Origin: Heligmosomoides polygyrus polygyrus
Taxonomy: Eukaryota > Nematoda > Chromadorea > Rhabditida > Heligmosomidae
Length of the DNA stretch: 64,000 bases
Assembly: GCA_947396885.1 (NCBI GenBank)
Contig: OX377202.1
Span: forward strand, 69,474,643-69,538,642
Direction: 5' to 3'
A program made the position numbers and the translations under genes. The notes under the pieces were generated by a model. The model saw only the letters and a program-made list of their open reading frames with translations. It was not told where the DNA came from and did no database searches. Below are positions 44,693-64,000 of this stretch, piece after piece. Position 1 is the first letter of the stretch. Each line of letters begins with the position of its first letter.

Positions 44693-46204
44693 TGACACAT
44701 GAGAACATTGTTTAGAGAACGATATTCATGGTTTCAGGCGATCAGCCCCAGAGCGGATGGCAATGGTGGAACAGCTAACTGTTCCCTCACGGAATGGGCA
44801 GGATAACCTGCGAACTTCGTTGAAGGGTTTCACAGTAAACTTCGAAGGGCGTTTCCTAATGGCACCCCTGCTATGGCAGCTCTATTACAGTTTTTGGTCT
44901 CACAGTTAACTATGGCCAAATCGCAGATCCTGCCTATTGCAAATGGGGGAATGGCGACAAGATACATCTGAAGTCCAGAAGCCTGCAGGCAAAATTAAAT
45001 ACACGATGAGATGAGATGCTTCAAACAGTTCCTCTAGGCGGATGGTCGCCCACCTACCACAAGAGAGTGTAAGGATCACCTTGATACCTTAGCCAGCAAC
45101 CTTGCCCATTAGTTAGCTCTCAATGTGCCCCCGTCCCCCGTTGTACTCCTCTGAAGAACCCTACGCATGTTATCCTGTCCATTCCGTGAGGGAACTGTTA
45201 GCACATTTGCCTTCGTATTCAGATATACTCTTGCCCACAAATGTAATCTCATGCTCACCACGATGCAGTTGTTTTTATTCGTATGTTGCCATTTGTACCT
45301 CAAACGCTTTGATAAAGAGTGTTCTGAAATATTTATCTGAAACAAAAGACAAGTCCCAAACATGTTTCCAAACATCCTGCAGAAACTCAGTGACCGTTGT
45401 GGCTGGATCAGTGCACTTCCTCAATGATATCACCAACAGTACGATGGGTGTGTAAATATATCACGCAACGATGAGACGGCGGTTGTTCAAAGCGCTCAAG
45501 AAAGAGCATGTTCCCACGTGAGACGGTGGAGGCGCGCGAAATAGCGGAGAGGCGGCGAGAGGTGGCAGACACGCTGCAAATCGACGTGACTCAGCAGCAG
45601 CGGGGACGAGCGTGGCCGAGTTGCCCGTCAACCCGCGCGGATCTTCCCGCGGCAGGGTGACATGGGAACCCTTTCCCAACGGGTGTAGACCGCTGCACTC
45701 GCCGCATCAATTGCCGCACGCGGCGGTATTCGGTACATGCCGTGCTGAGCAGAATTGACAGCGACGACTCGGCGGTGTGGTGTTTTTCCGCAGCACATGG
45801 AGGAGCGCTTGTGCTTCCCGTTTGGACGTCTCCAGAAGGAGGATCTGCTGCACTGCGGTTCTTTTGCACTGTATTTGGATGAGTATGATGTAGGGTCTAG
45901 GAACTGGGCAGAGCTAGGAACGGCAGTTCTAATGAGGTCATGGGGCGAATCTCCTCCAGCATTTGCCCGGTGTCGAGTGCTAATGGTAGGCAGGCCATGG
46001 GCAACACCCATTCGGTGGTTCCTATAGCGCTCTTTCCGTTGTGGCTCCAACACTCGCTGCCCTTGCCGCTTCGAGTGTAAGGAGTGTGCGCGTCATGTTT
46101 GTTGTTGCATTGTTCTCATCACGTCTGCTATCGATCAGCATGTTTTGGCGATAACCCGGTGTTCGCGGCCATGTCGGTGAGGTTTATTTGCATTTCAGTG
46201 CCGA
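44693..46204. other. 5' flank of tpi-1, probable promoter region, no gene called
   Basis: This contains a 35-bp inverted repeat pair around TTCCCTCACGGAATGG (44780 and its complement near 45180). The 45460-46060 part is GC-rich with overlapping open frames on both strands but no domain I recognise. The proximal part should contain the tpi-1 promoter or outron; no specific promoter motif can be assigned. Confidence 0.4.
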
Positions 46205-46218
46205 CACTTTCCGTTTAG
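46205..46218 (+). promoter_or_regulatory. Candidate spliced-leader trans-splice acceptor of tpi-1
   Basis: CACTTTCCGTTTAG ends only three bases (ACC) before the tpi-1 ATG at 46222. A strong acceptor this close to a start codon, with no upstream exon evident, is the usual sign of SL trans-splicing in nematodes. Confidence 0.6.
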
Positions 46219-46221
46219 ACC

Positions 46222-55280
<9,059 letters not shown>

Positions 55281-55438
55281 TCACAAAGTAGGCTATGTCG
55301 TCTCGGTAGTGTTCCCGGTATAGTTTGCCTAGTCTTTAACGTTATCTCCTGTACCCGTTGTGAGGCCGGTAGTGATGAGATAACTAGTAGTGTCTGTCTC
55401 ATTAATTGTTATGCATCCAGGTGCATCCTTTTGGTTGT

Positions 55439-55444
55439 AATAAA
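55439..55444 (+). terminator. Poly(A) signal of tpi-1
   Basis: AATAAA, 159 bp after the tpi-1 stop and 155 bp before the cyn-16 ATG. Confidence 0.8.
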
Positions 55445-55469
55445 GATGTTTTTGTGTTTTTGGAGTGTT

Positions 55470-55598
55470 TTTCCCTCAGCGGTCCAAACGTATGATTTAA
55501 AGTTGTGCCACGGTCCGACAACATATTTGCAAGCATAAGAGACTGAAGAGACTGAAAGAACTAGTTCGACGTATTTTGCTTAAGGTGCTGGATGCGAT
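55470..55598 (+). promoter_or_regulatory. Intercistronic region with candidate trans-splice acceptors for cyn-16
   Basis: TTTTTCCCTCAG ends at 55479, about 35 bp after the poly(A) signal, and TATTTTGCTTAAG ends at 55584, 14 bp before the ATG at 55599. Either could accept a spliced leader. An out-of-frame ATG at 55592 lies between the second acceptor and the start. Confidence 0.45.
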
Positions 55599-58500
55599 AT
55601 GAGTACGCAGTATATTAACGAACCAGTCACTACCGGAAAGGTTAGTTCTACTTAATGTGGGCAGAGTATTGAACGATTAGAGGGTGGAGTTGGATTCTGT
55701 GCCGAAGAAAAAGGAATGCGTAGTGTGTTCGTTTTCTCTTTTCAAAGACTGTTGGTATAGTCTTTTGTTCACAAACTCTTGTACAAAATTATAGAAAATG
55801 TTGCATGAAGTGGTAAGATGCTCTTAAGATATCCCGCCTCAATCAATACAGTTACAAGAATCCTTATTCCCCCAACTCGTCAACGGACCCTATTTCTGTT
55901 CGGATCCTACGAATGCTACATCGTGAGGTACTGATTTACCGACCTTTAGAGAAAACCCAGCGCTGTGTAGAATCTTTTCAATAGAGGTATGTGAGTCCTT
56001 AAAGTCGAGTGCCAACATACGCCTTGTCAAGCGCGGATTTCCTTCGACGGAGCTAGTTACAGCTCGATGATCAAGGCCTATGTTATACTTAGGCCTATGT
56101 TATACTTCGGCGACGCTGTGTTACGCACTGCGTAGCAGCCCGCGTAAGGCATCTGTTATACTCCCGCGGGAGCATCCGCGGAACGTCCGCGGACCAATGG
56201 TGCACGGCGGAGGCGGGCGTGGCGGGGCGCGGCGATTGGCCAGGTGAGGAGTCTCGGCGCGATTTCCGCCCTTCCGCGGATGCTCCCGCGGGAGTATAAC
56301 TCAGGCCTAAGGCCCCTGTTATACTCCCGCGGGAGCATCAGCGGAACGTCCGCGGACCAGTGGTGCACGGCGGAGGCGGGCGTGGCGAGGCGCGGCGAGT
56401 GGCCCGGCGCGGGGTCCCGACGCGATTTCCGCCCATCCGCGGAAGCTCCCGCGGGAGTATAACAGGGGCCTAACACTGCCGCCGACGTCGCCGACAACAG
56501 CGTCGCCGAAGTATAAAATAGACCTTACCGACAGCCCATCACTGACGTCGCCATAGACGTCGTCGGTACCGTCGGCAACGTCGTCCACGCGTATGTGGCA
56601 CCGTCGTCGGCAGGAGATCTCGGAGCGCAGTGTAGCAGTAGAAGCACGGGGCAGTGTTGAGCACTTAACGACTATTGATTTATCGTTTTAACGAATTTAC
56701 TAGCATTTTCGTTAAATTTCTTTATTAGAGTTTAGCAAAGGCATTTTTCGATAAACCGCACTGAAATTAAATTTACGCGGAATCTTCGGAATGCACAGGA
56801 GGATTTAACTCGATGAATGTAAATTGTATTTCGAGAAAGCTCTTCGTAAAAGATTGCAGCATCAATTCAGTACGCGAGGAAACACTACTTATTTTCTCTT
56901 AACACAGTTTCTCTTCCGCCGTTTCGTATTTTTCTGTTTCAAGGCCGTCTTACATATTTTGGCTGCTCCGTACCAGTTTTTCGCGATCCTTCACCTTTCT
57001 ATTCACGTTTTCAGTTTTCTCCACTGTTTTATTTTTCTATGCTATGCTTATGCGCTCTTGATCTTTGCGACGCCCTGCCCAAATCGCTGTCATACTCTAC
57101 AACACAGTGCAGCATAGATTATTTTAGTTAGATTAGTTTTGTTTTGTGTTAGGCCGGGGCGTGCTTCCATCGCCGCGATGCCATTGCGGCGCTCAGTTCA
57201 TGGCCATTCCGCCGCGCGCGGTCGAATAGTCAAAGGGAACTTCGCAGCGGCCGCCGCAACAGTGACGGTTGGCTTGCGCAATGGCTTCCCGCGCCCATCG
57301 TGGGCATGGCATACTTTTTCGCATCCCGCGCGGTATTTAGCGTTAACGGTCGGATCGCCGTCGCGCTCTCTTGCAGAGCGATGAGCGATGCGACGAACGC
57401 TGAGAAGTTCAAATTCTTTCGCGTCGCTCTGCAAAACTCATCGCCGCGATTCCATCGCGGCGACGTGAACTATGCACGAGGCCCTAGAGCATAGATTAGT
57501 TTTATTTTGTGTTACTTGCTCTGCAAGAAAGCGAAAAGATCTAGAAAACGCGAATAAAACGGGTGAGAACGACAGAAAAGCGAAGAAATGTGACAAAGTG
57601 AAGGGAAGAAATTTGAATTAGAAGAAGAATTAGGCTCCCGCTCCTTTCCCAAACACTCAGTGTCCCAGCAAGCTCAACGGATTTTCGCACAGCATTAGGC
57701 AGTGGTTGTGAAACTAAACATAAAAGAACGCTGAGAGTAAAAATTGCACTATTGGTGTCCGCAAGACAGGCGTTTTCGCACTTCTCGATTTCGTAATTCG
57801 AGGTCTAGTGGGGATGAGGGCAGTGCCGAGAACGAAGAACCAACCCACAACCAAAACACTCGGAGCACATTTTCTGCCACCCTTGGATAACGTCGGCGTC
57901 GGCGAGGTATAACACCCCTGCGGAGCTCTCGGCGACGCGTCGCCGAAGTATAACATAGGCCTAAATCAGAATGGCAGGACAACAAAACTAATTTCGGGAA
58001 GTACAGACAAGGTGGTCTCAAAAAGTGGAAATACTAAGAGAATTGATATACTAATAACCTAATAATCTCTGCCAGAAGAAGTGACTACGAATGAGTCCAC
58101 GAATTTAGTTGCCACCCTAATAAAATAGTGATGAAAAGGAGATCGTCCTCCCATAATGGGTGACTTCAATTTTGTCCCTAGTCATCGCAGGATAGGTTTA
58201 CAGTGTCTTCAAAGTACTCATGTCACCTGTGACAATGTTTAGTTGTGTTGAGTTCGAGGCTGTTCTTTTAAGGTGATTCTACACACTACAGCTGGCGACA
58301 TTGAGATTGAACTTTGGACCAAAGAATGTCCGCTGGCATGTCGAAATTTTATACAACTCTGCATGGAAAAGTACTACAACGGCACTACTTTTCATAGACT
58401 AATTAAAGGTGAGCGCTTATAGTTGAAAAATAGCTTTTCTCCAGCGAGTTTTAGAAGCCTCGCTAGAGCAGCGCAGGCTCAATTGCCAATCCGGGGTCGG

Positions 58501-61500
58501 ATTCATCAACGACTTACATAACTTCAATAGAGAATTCACGGCGGAAAACTCAGGTAATGCGGCTTATCGCTCACCATATCGTTTGATAAGCCGCGCTATC
58601 AGAGATTTCGGCTGTAATTTTCTCTGTAAAAGTGCCGTAAGCTTTTGATGAATCCGGCCCCTGAACGTTATTTCTAGCAAATGTTGTGAATGTCATTGAT
58701 GGAAATGCTTCGAGGATGCCACCAAAGGCTGAGTGTCGCGATAAAGTGCATCAGCAATCAAGTCATCCAGTGCGACCCACGTCCGTTGCCAAACTTGTGA
58801 ATACATTGGGTTTGTTACACACAATCCAGCAAGGCACGTAGGTGGCTTTGTGGAATAGTTCAGCTGACTGGTGAACTCTGGCGGACGTTTGCGAGACGAG
58901 GAAGCCTTCAGACCTTCACATTCGTACCTCTGGATTCCACGGGGTTTTGCCGTTGTGAAGAATCGCACTCCTAATACTTGAACTTGTTTTCCTGCTAATC
59001 AGACTTTTGCCGTTCTGGTCTTTGTATCCTTGAAAGTGGTTTTACATTTCGTTTTATTCAGTGTTGGAATAAGACAAGGGAATAGCTCGTTTCTTCAATT
59101 CCGCGCTTTGTTTACAAGTCTCTTGCTACACAGGCTGCTGATGTGGATAGAATCATAGCTAATCACCTATAATATAGATTATCGGTGGGTATAGCGAATG
59201 CGATTGTGTATGGAGTTTTGGTTTTTAGAATGGTGTGCGATTCTTAAAAGTTGTGAACATTGCGATCTACTTTCCTCCGCACGATCTGCTGAAAACTGGT
59301 GATGGAGGCAAATCTGGTTTTAGAATCATCTCATATATGTTTGCCACGCATGGTAGATTTTTATGTAAACAGTCGAACGAATACCATTGGAGAATATCCG
59401 TTTAACCGAGTTCGATTCATGTTTCCTGTTCTTGTTTTAGATTATATTATACAAGGAGGCGATCCCACTGGTACAGGCCGTGGTGGAGAAAGTATTTACG
59501 GCAAACCTTTCAAGGTAAGTCCACTATTTCCTTTGCTAAAAAGTTCAGCTATTTTAAGATTCGATTACTTGAAATCGGATTTTCGTTGGAATTTAGGATG
59601 AGTTCCACCAACGCTTGCGTTTCAACAGACGTGGCCTCGTGGGAATGGCAAATGCTGGAAAAGATGACAATGGCAGCCAGTTCTTTTTCACTGTTGGCAA
59701 TGAAGTTCGAGATCTTGATAAGAAGCATACTCTGTTCGGAAAGGTTTGGTTTATTCCTGGTTTGGTATGAGCAATAATAGATTGGGTCAGTGCACCCAGC
59801 AGAGTTGGAATTCTGCGCCCTTCTCGAGTCGGGCAAAGACTCATGTACTGATTAGGCATCATTTCTATTCTTCGGAAGATAATTATTGTATTCAGATTGT
59901 TGGTAACACTGTGTTTAATATGCTGAAGATGACCGAGTGCGATGTAGATGACAACGAGAAGCCCAGAACAATACACAAGATTACTGGCGTTGAGGTGCTG
60001 ACGAACCCGTTTGATGACATAAAACCAAGGCAAGTTCTGGTTTGTCTCTCGTGGTAATTAAAAGATTTCACATGAAACGGTGTAGGATGCCTCAATCACA
60101 ATACTCCTTTTCTCACGGCGCTTATGACACAATAGTATGTCTATCATTCCACTTCATTCGACATGGCGGTGGTTCGAGTCATGAGATTAATTTCTCGCGA
60201 ACTTCAATAACCACTGGTAACGACCAAACGGATGCCTTCTTCATGATCGGATGTAATTCCTTCTTAGAGAGCGTCTGAAGGAGAAAAAGGAGAAGAAACG
60301 CGAAAAGAAGCCCGTAGAGACTAAGAAGCTCAACCTTCTTTCTTTCGGGGACGAGGCCGAGGAGGATGAGATAGAGGCCGATGAAATAAACAAGGTAAAT
60401 TAAAATGCATTTCATCTCACTAGGTTTTCCCCTGTTAGAGTGTCTGCTACAGGTGTTGAACAAGAAAGGAAAATCGGCGCATGATGTGCTAACTGACGAC
60501 GCGAAGCTCAGCAAACAGGTGGCGGTGACAGCTGACGAAATGGCGGATTATGATCCGGTATGTTCTCCTACTGTTTTCGGACAATATTCACCACTTTTGT
60601 TATATCTGTATACCGCTGAGTCTTTGTATTTGAATCAGAATAAACGGTGTTACGTTAGCCAAACAGAGCGGCTGTTGAAGTCGGTGGCTCTGTTTGAGAG
60701 ATCTATACTTTTTTCAAAACGCTCAGTCATCCTTCCCTTAAAGATTCATTTTTTTCTGGCAATCATAAGGGCAGGCCTTTCACATTCCAGTATACGGTAA
60801 CCAGGGCTTCGTGTTTTCAAAGTTTACATAAAATTACTGCGTTGGATTGCTCTGTTGCTCTTGCTTAGTTGTAGCCCCTTCACATATTAGGTTGATCGGA
60901 AAGTTTATAGGGTTTTCACTGTTTAATTCTTTATTCCTTTATTGAGCAGACAATGCAAATCAATCAACAATATAATCACCTTTGTTAGTCACCACAGTGG
61001 TCCACCTAACGGGCGAGTCAGCGATACCCTTTTCAGTCGCTGACCGTCCGACCTAGGTCTCCAATCGTTGTGAAACGTTTCTTGGCCAATAAAGCCTTTA
61101 GGGACCGAAACAAGTGCTAGCCTGGGGGGCTATCTCAGGAGAATTATGCGATTGAGGTTCGGTTTCCCAGTCCAGCTTCTCGATTTTTTAGTGTGTTGCT
61201 TTAGCTACACGGGGTCTGCCTTTACCAGGAAGGAGGTACACTGAAGGACGTCTCAATCGCTTTTACCGAGCAGCTCCTACGAGTTGCGTGGCGTAAACGA
61301 CAGCGGTGATCGTGTGCCCTGGCGGGAGCAGCTCCTAGTTCGGCATTCGATTCGAGTCTCTGAAGCAGGGCCTTCTTTAGGTACACGTTCGGCTTTGGTT
61401 GCGTGGGCGGCTCTTCTCTTCGTGGTAGCCAAACGGAGTCGTTGAGAACCCACCTCTCATCTCTGGTAACCAGGTCTATCAGAAACTCCTTGCGAGGAGA

Positions 61501-62609
61501 GCTGAGAAGGAGAGACTGGCAGATGGATATGGGGGGTGAACCGCGTGCTACCGGTCAAGGCATCGGGACGCATCCAGTCAGCACTTTTCGGTGACTGAGG
61601 GATTGGAGGCGGCTGAAGACTGTCGGTTGGGTACATCCGAGTCTTGTCGCAATACTGCGCGGCCTACGGATCCTACTCGACAGTGTCGAGAACGGCGGAG
61701 TCTTCCACTGTTTGGGCGTCCCGACGACGCCTCGTCGGGAGGCCTTGGACTCGAAGTCCGTGTCTCCTGCGAACCAAGCGAACCAGCGGTTGATGATGCT
61801 GATGGTAGTGTTGTCCTTCCTTAACGTTGATGCTGCGGACTGCTGGCGTCGCTCCATTGCCGCGGCGCCACTCGTAGAAGATGGTTGCTCGAAGATTTGC
61901 TCCTGTGAAACTGGCATTGCACTAAAGCCCAAAGAAGAGCATACGCGCTACACCTTTCGAAGAGGCCTCGACAATGTTCTACGAATTCCACATGGTAGAT
62001 CATGGATGTCAATCGAAAGCCGGAAGTTCTCAACTTTTGAAGGAAACCCTATCAAGACTTTGCGATCAATCTTAGATAATGCTTATGGTTAGATGCTTGT
62101 AAAATACTTGATCTTTCATTGGTAAATTATAAGCTCAAGCCCAAAGGCAGTGTGCTTCAAGGAGATCCTTAGTTGTGACCCATAATTGTAGTGGTTTTCT
62201 TCGGCATTAGATAGATCATCCAGATAGCTGACTCGGATAGGTCATTTGTTTAAATGTCTAGCGTAGCCAGCATTGTGTTCACCTACTTCGTTTTCATATC
62301 TACATATATGAACTGTAGTCACAGTGCAGCAGCTTTATTTGCCCGACGACGTTCAAAATCCGTAATCTGTGACGTTCGTGAAATGTCAGCGTACTTATTT
62401 TGTCCACTTTAGGACGAAGATGCAGATCGTGATGCGTCAACAGTAAACACTGTTCGAGCGAAATTTGCCGCGAAGAGAAAGGTAATTTCACAATTTATTA
62501 AAAGGAAGTAGGGCGATAGAGGCGGCTTTGACTAACTGTCCCAGAGGAGGTGGTTCAGTGGCTTCTATGAAGGTGAGGACGGAGACGAGAAGACAGAACA
62601 GCTGCTAAA
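55599..62609 (+). CDS. cyn-16: CWC27-type spliceosomal cyclophilin, 3' end not found
   Basis: CWC27 (SDCCAG10) is a cyclophilin-fold protein of the activated spliceosome in the nucleus. Exons are 55599-55640, 58273-58408, 59441-59514, 59597-59743, 59896-60029, 60268-60394, 60453-60557 and 62413-62481; phases join throughout. A ninth, 62545-62609, is probable ([12 protein letters not shown], like the human REDQTLALL stretch). Exon 1 reads [14 protein letters not shown], like human MSNIYIQEPPTNGK. The PPIase domain shows [51 protein letters not shown] and [16 protein letters not shown]. The Trp of active cyclophilins falls in the DKKHTLFG region and is replaced, as in other CWC27 proteins. The linker has [12 protein letters not shown]. 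The 60029 donor is GC, not GT. The acidic C-terminal tail is not seen. The name follows C. elegans cyn-16, which I recall lying next to tpi-1. Confidence 0.92.
56148..56307. mobile_element. 160-bp MITE, first of a tandem pair, TAA duplication
   Basis: GGCATCTGTTATACTCCC to the inverted GGCCTGAGTTATACTCCC, with TAA at 56145-56147 and 56308-56310. Nearly identical to 44463-44622. Confidence 0.9.
56311..56470. mobile_element. 160-bp MITE, second of a tandem pair, TAA duplication
   Basis: GGCCCCTGTTATACTCCC at both ends (inverted), TAA at 56308-56310 shared with its neighbour and at 56471-56473. Exactly the same length as the first, but diverged in the middle. Confidence 0.9.
56521..57151. other. 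cyn-16 intron 1 segment, no gene recognised
   Basis: A GACGTCG-rich MITE scrap extends to about 56640. After that the stretch is AT-rich, with an open frame at 56824-57117 that shows no family signal. Confidence 0.5.
57152..57483. mobile_element. 332-bp MITE, inverted copy of 4505-4840
   Basis: Starts GGCCGGGGCGTGCTTCCATC and ends with the complement of GGCCTCGTGCATAGTTCACG. The left flank is TTA, the right flank CTA. The segment TAGATTAGTTTTRTTTTGTG occurs on both sides, an additional flanking repeat. Confidence 0.85.
57725..57961. mobile_element. Longer GGCGACG-type MITE, short copy
   Basis: The left part parallels 43170-43340 (CGATTTCGTAATTCGAGGTC, GAACGAAGAACC). It ends GTCGCCGAAGTATAACATAGGCC. 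Confidence 0.7.
58494..58662. mobile_element. MITE of about 169 bp, copy 2 of the 47846 family
   Basis: Inverted ends GGGGTCGGATTCATCAACG and GATGAATCCGGCCCC, with a core GCGGCTTATC..GATAAGCCGCGC hairpin. It lies in cyn-16 intron 2; the copy in tpi-1 intron 1 is diverged by small indels. The rest of the intron (58663-59440) shows no feature. Confidence 0.82.
60890..62073 (-). mobile_element. mariner element, near full length but inactive, in cyn-16 intron 7
   Basis: The ends GGTTGATCGGAAAGTTTATAG and (complement of the right) AGATTGATCGCAAAGTC are flanked by TA. On the - strand it reads [23 protein letters not shown] and [16 protein letters not shown] near 61580-61790, the transposase DNA-binding half. 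The catalytic half toward 60980 is frayed into short frames. Confidence 0.82.
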
Positions 62610-63369
62610 GTAAGTTTATAGGTAATACGATGAGTATATTATTGGGTAGGGATAGGTAATATACGGGAGAAATAGCCTTATTGCGACTGTGGTGAGGAGT
62701 AGGAAGGGAGGAGTAGGGGAGAGCAAAAAGGAGCCGAGAAGGGACTCTCGTGAGCAGGAGAGGCGCACTTCATCTACAGTGAGGTCGCCTCCATATCCTG
62801 TAACAGGCGGGGCGATAACAGGTACACGTTAGGATCGTCGTCGACGACGGTAAAGTCATCATCTCTCCCAGGAGGGGGCAATATGAAGTGCCACTTACGG
62901 CGTACTGACTCCGACATAGTGACTGTACTTGCACGCTACGCAACCTTAGATAAGCATGGGGGGACGGTCAGGAGGTACACTCGCCCCTGCTGGAGGGCGT
63001 GCCATCTTCCTCTCATGCCCCTTCTCACCCACCCCCACCCCCTAGGCTTCACCGAGAGTCTAATGGCTGCCTTACGAAACCTTTGACACGCAAAACAAAA
63101 GTTTTCGGTCCGCAGAACAGCGGTGTACCTCCTGACGCCACGCCTCCAAGCAGGGGGGGGGGGGGTGTACCTCCTGTCGCGCTGCCTAAGCATGAGCCCT
63201 CAATGTGAGAGGAATTGAAGCTCACAGACAGCTTTAGGGTATAGTTCGATGGGGTAAGCTATGTTTCCTCCCTGTTCACTCCCTACAGAAATACTACAAT
63301 ATATAAGGGCGCAAGCGTGTGTGTGCGTGTGTGTGTGTGCTCGTGCGTGCGTGTTTTCCGGCACAACTG
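62610..63369. other. Downstream cyn-16 intron, no exon recognised
   Basis: GA-rich then C/G-rich sequence with a 13-nt G run at 63153. The remaining cyn-16 exons should lie here or beyond the window, but none is recognisable. Confidence 0.4.
63316..63356. repeat. (GT)n microsatellite
   Basis: About 40 bp of alternating GT with GTGC variants. Confidence 0.9.
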
Positions 63370-63690
63370 GAATGGCGGCCAGGGATGGGCGGAAATTTTA
63401 AAATTTTTTCCAGGAAACAGAAAACAGAAAATCGCTTTCGTCAGAAAACAGAAAATTTTGAAATTATCGGACAACCTATTTATTCTACCCAAAGGTCCAT
63501 TTTCCCAGTAGCAAATGCTTTTGAATGACTAGAAATATGGTGGATGACAAGCGTTTTAACTTTTAGGCGTTTATAAAAATTTCTAGTACACTCCAAATTC
63601 AATACAGTCAGTAAATTGTAAACCTCGACTCAAAGGTCCTAGCATTCTTGTCATTTGAAGTATGCAACATTACTTACCAGCTCCATTTCT
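63370..63690 (-). repeat. Dispersed repeat, copy 2 (partner 41044-41375)
   Basis: The reverse complement of this segment matches 41044-41375, with GAATTTGGAGTGTACTAGAA as the clearest shared block. Confidence 0.65.
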
Positions 63691-63718
63691 CAGACGAGTC
63701 AGACGTTCTTCGTCTTCT

Positions 63719-64000
63719 TCACGACTTCTTCGACGCTCTTGAAAGCTCCCAAGCCGCTCGTTTCCTTCTGCTCAGCTCTGGTGCTAGATCGTTGGCCATG
63801 TTGACTTCGCGACCCAGATACACATAGCTGGAGCATTCGGAGAGGTTCGTTCCGTTGAGCGAGAATGGGGCATCAGAAACCCCTCCGTTCTTCATGAACA
63901 TCGTCTTCGTAAGATTCAGCTGCAGTCCAACGCTTCCACATACACGATCGAAGTCGGCCAGCATTCGCTCCGCCTGGCTGATGCTCGGTGTTATGAGCAC
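63719..64000 (-). mobile_element. RTE-1-like reverse transcriptase fragment, runs off the window
   Basis: On the - strand the open frame reads LITPSISQAERMLADFDRV, then LQLNLTKTMFMKNG and YVYLGREVNMANDLAPEL, the segment just after the YADD box of RTE-type reverse transcriptases. The palm motifs would lie beyond position 64000. It is better preserved than the copy at 3620-4990 and gives the uninterrupted target of the MITE at 4505. Confidence 0.85.

Larger units (their letters stand above)
56096..56520. mobile_element. GGCGACG-type MITE hosting two 160-bp MITEs
   Basis: The outer element starts GGCCTATGTTATACTTCGGC near 56094 and resumes CACTGCCGCCGACG at 56474, ending GTCGCCGAAGTATAA near 56515. 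The intact homologue at 41702-41810 reads straight through the join (CGCTCAACACTGCCGCC). It lies in cyn-16 intron 1. Confidence 0.75.

Overview
The window looks like nuclear DNA of a clade V (strongylid, hookworm-like) nematode. The reasons are short exons separated by introns with nematode TTTCAG/TTTTAG acceptors, proteins closest to nematode orthologues as I remember them, and a repeat load of mariner, Tc1, Tc4/Tc5, RTE, CR1 and Penelope-like elements. There is no prokaryotic gene organisation. Only about 4% of the 64 kb is recognisable host coding sequence, all on the + strand; most of the rest is transposable-element debris in very long introns and one 27 kb intergenic block.

Region 1 (1694-19070) holds two genes whose reading frames run into each other. 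The last two exons of a METTL23-like methyltransferase (1694-1878, and 2466 onward) continue with no stop codon into the start of an N-acetylglucosamine kinase (NAGK) gene with nine coding exons ending at 19070. Spliced as drawn, the DNA encodes a METTL23-NAGK fusion. A usable ATG sits exactly at the expected NAGK N-terminus, and the donor that joins the two contains an in-frame TGA. Separate products from one locus are therefore also possible. I consider this the most unusual feature of the window.

Region 2 (19071-46204) is a transposon graveyard: a Tc1-like element hit by a tRNA-derived SINE, a 2.5 kb foldback element, an RTE retrotransposon whose reverse transcriptase core is replaced by a perfect hairpin, a CR1 retrotransposon split by a Tc4/Tc5-like element at a CTTAG target, a Penelope-like element with a GIY-YIG domain, and a dense cluster of short palindromic MITEs that share termini and 3-bp TTA/TAA/TAT duplications but differ inside.

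Region 3 (46222-62609) holds triosephosphate isomerase (tpi-1, seven exons, complete, 247 aa) followed 319 bp later by the CWC27/cyn-16 spliceosomal cyclophilin (eight clear exons, a ninth probable, C-terminus probably outside the window). The spacing and shared strand suggest an operon. Their introns carry mariner copies, MITEs, and two unrelated TIR elements that both contain the same 113-bp tandem repeat.

The window ends in an RTE-1-like reverse transcriptase fragment on the - strand (63719-64000). All identifications rest on reading the sequence and on remembered protein families; no database search was run.
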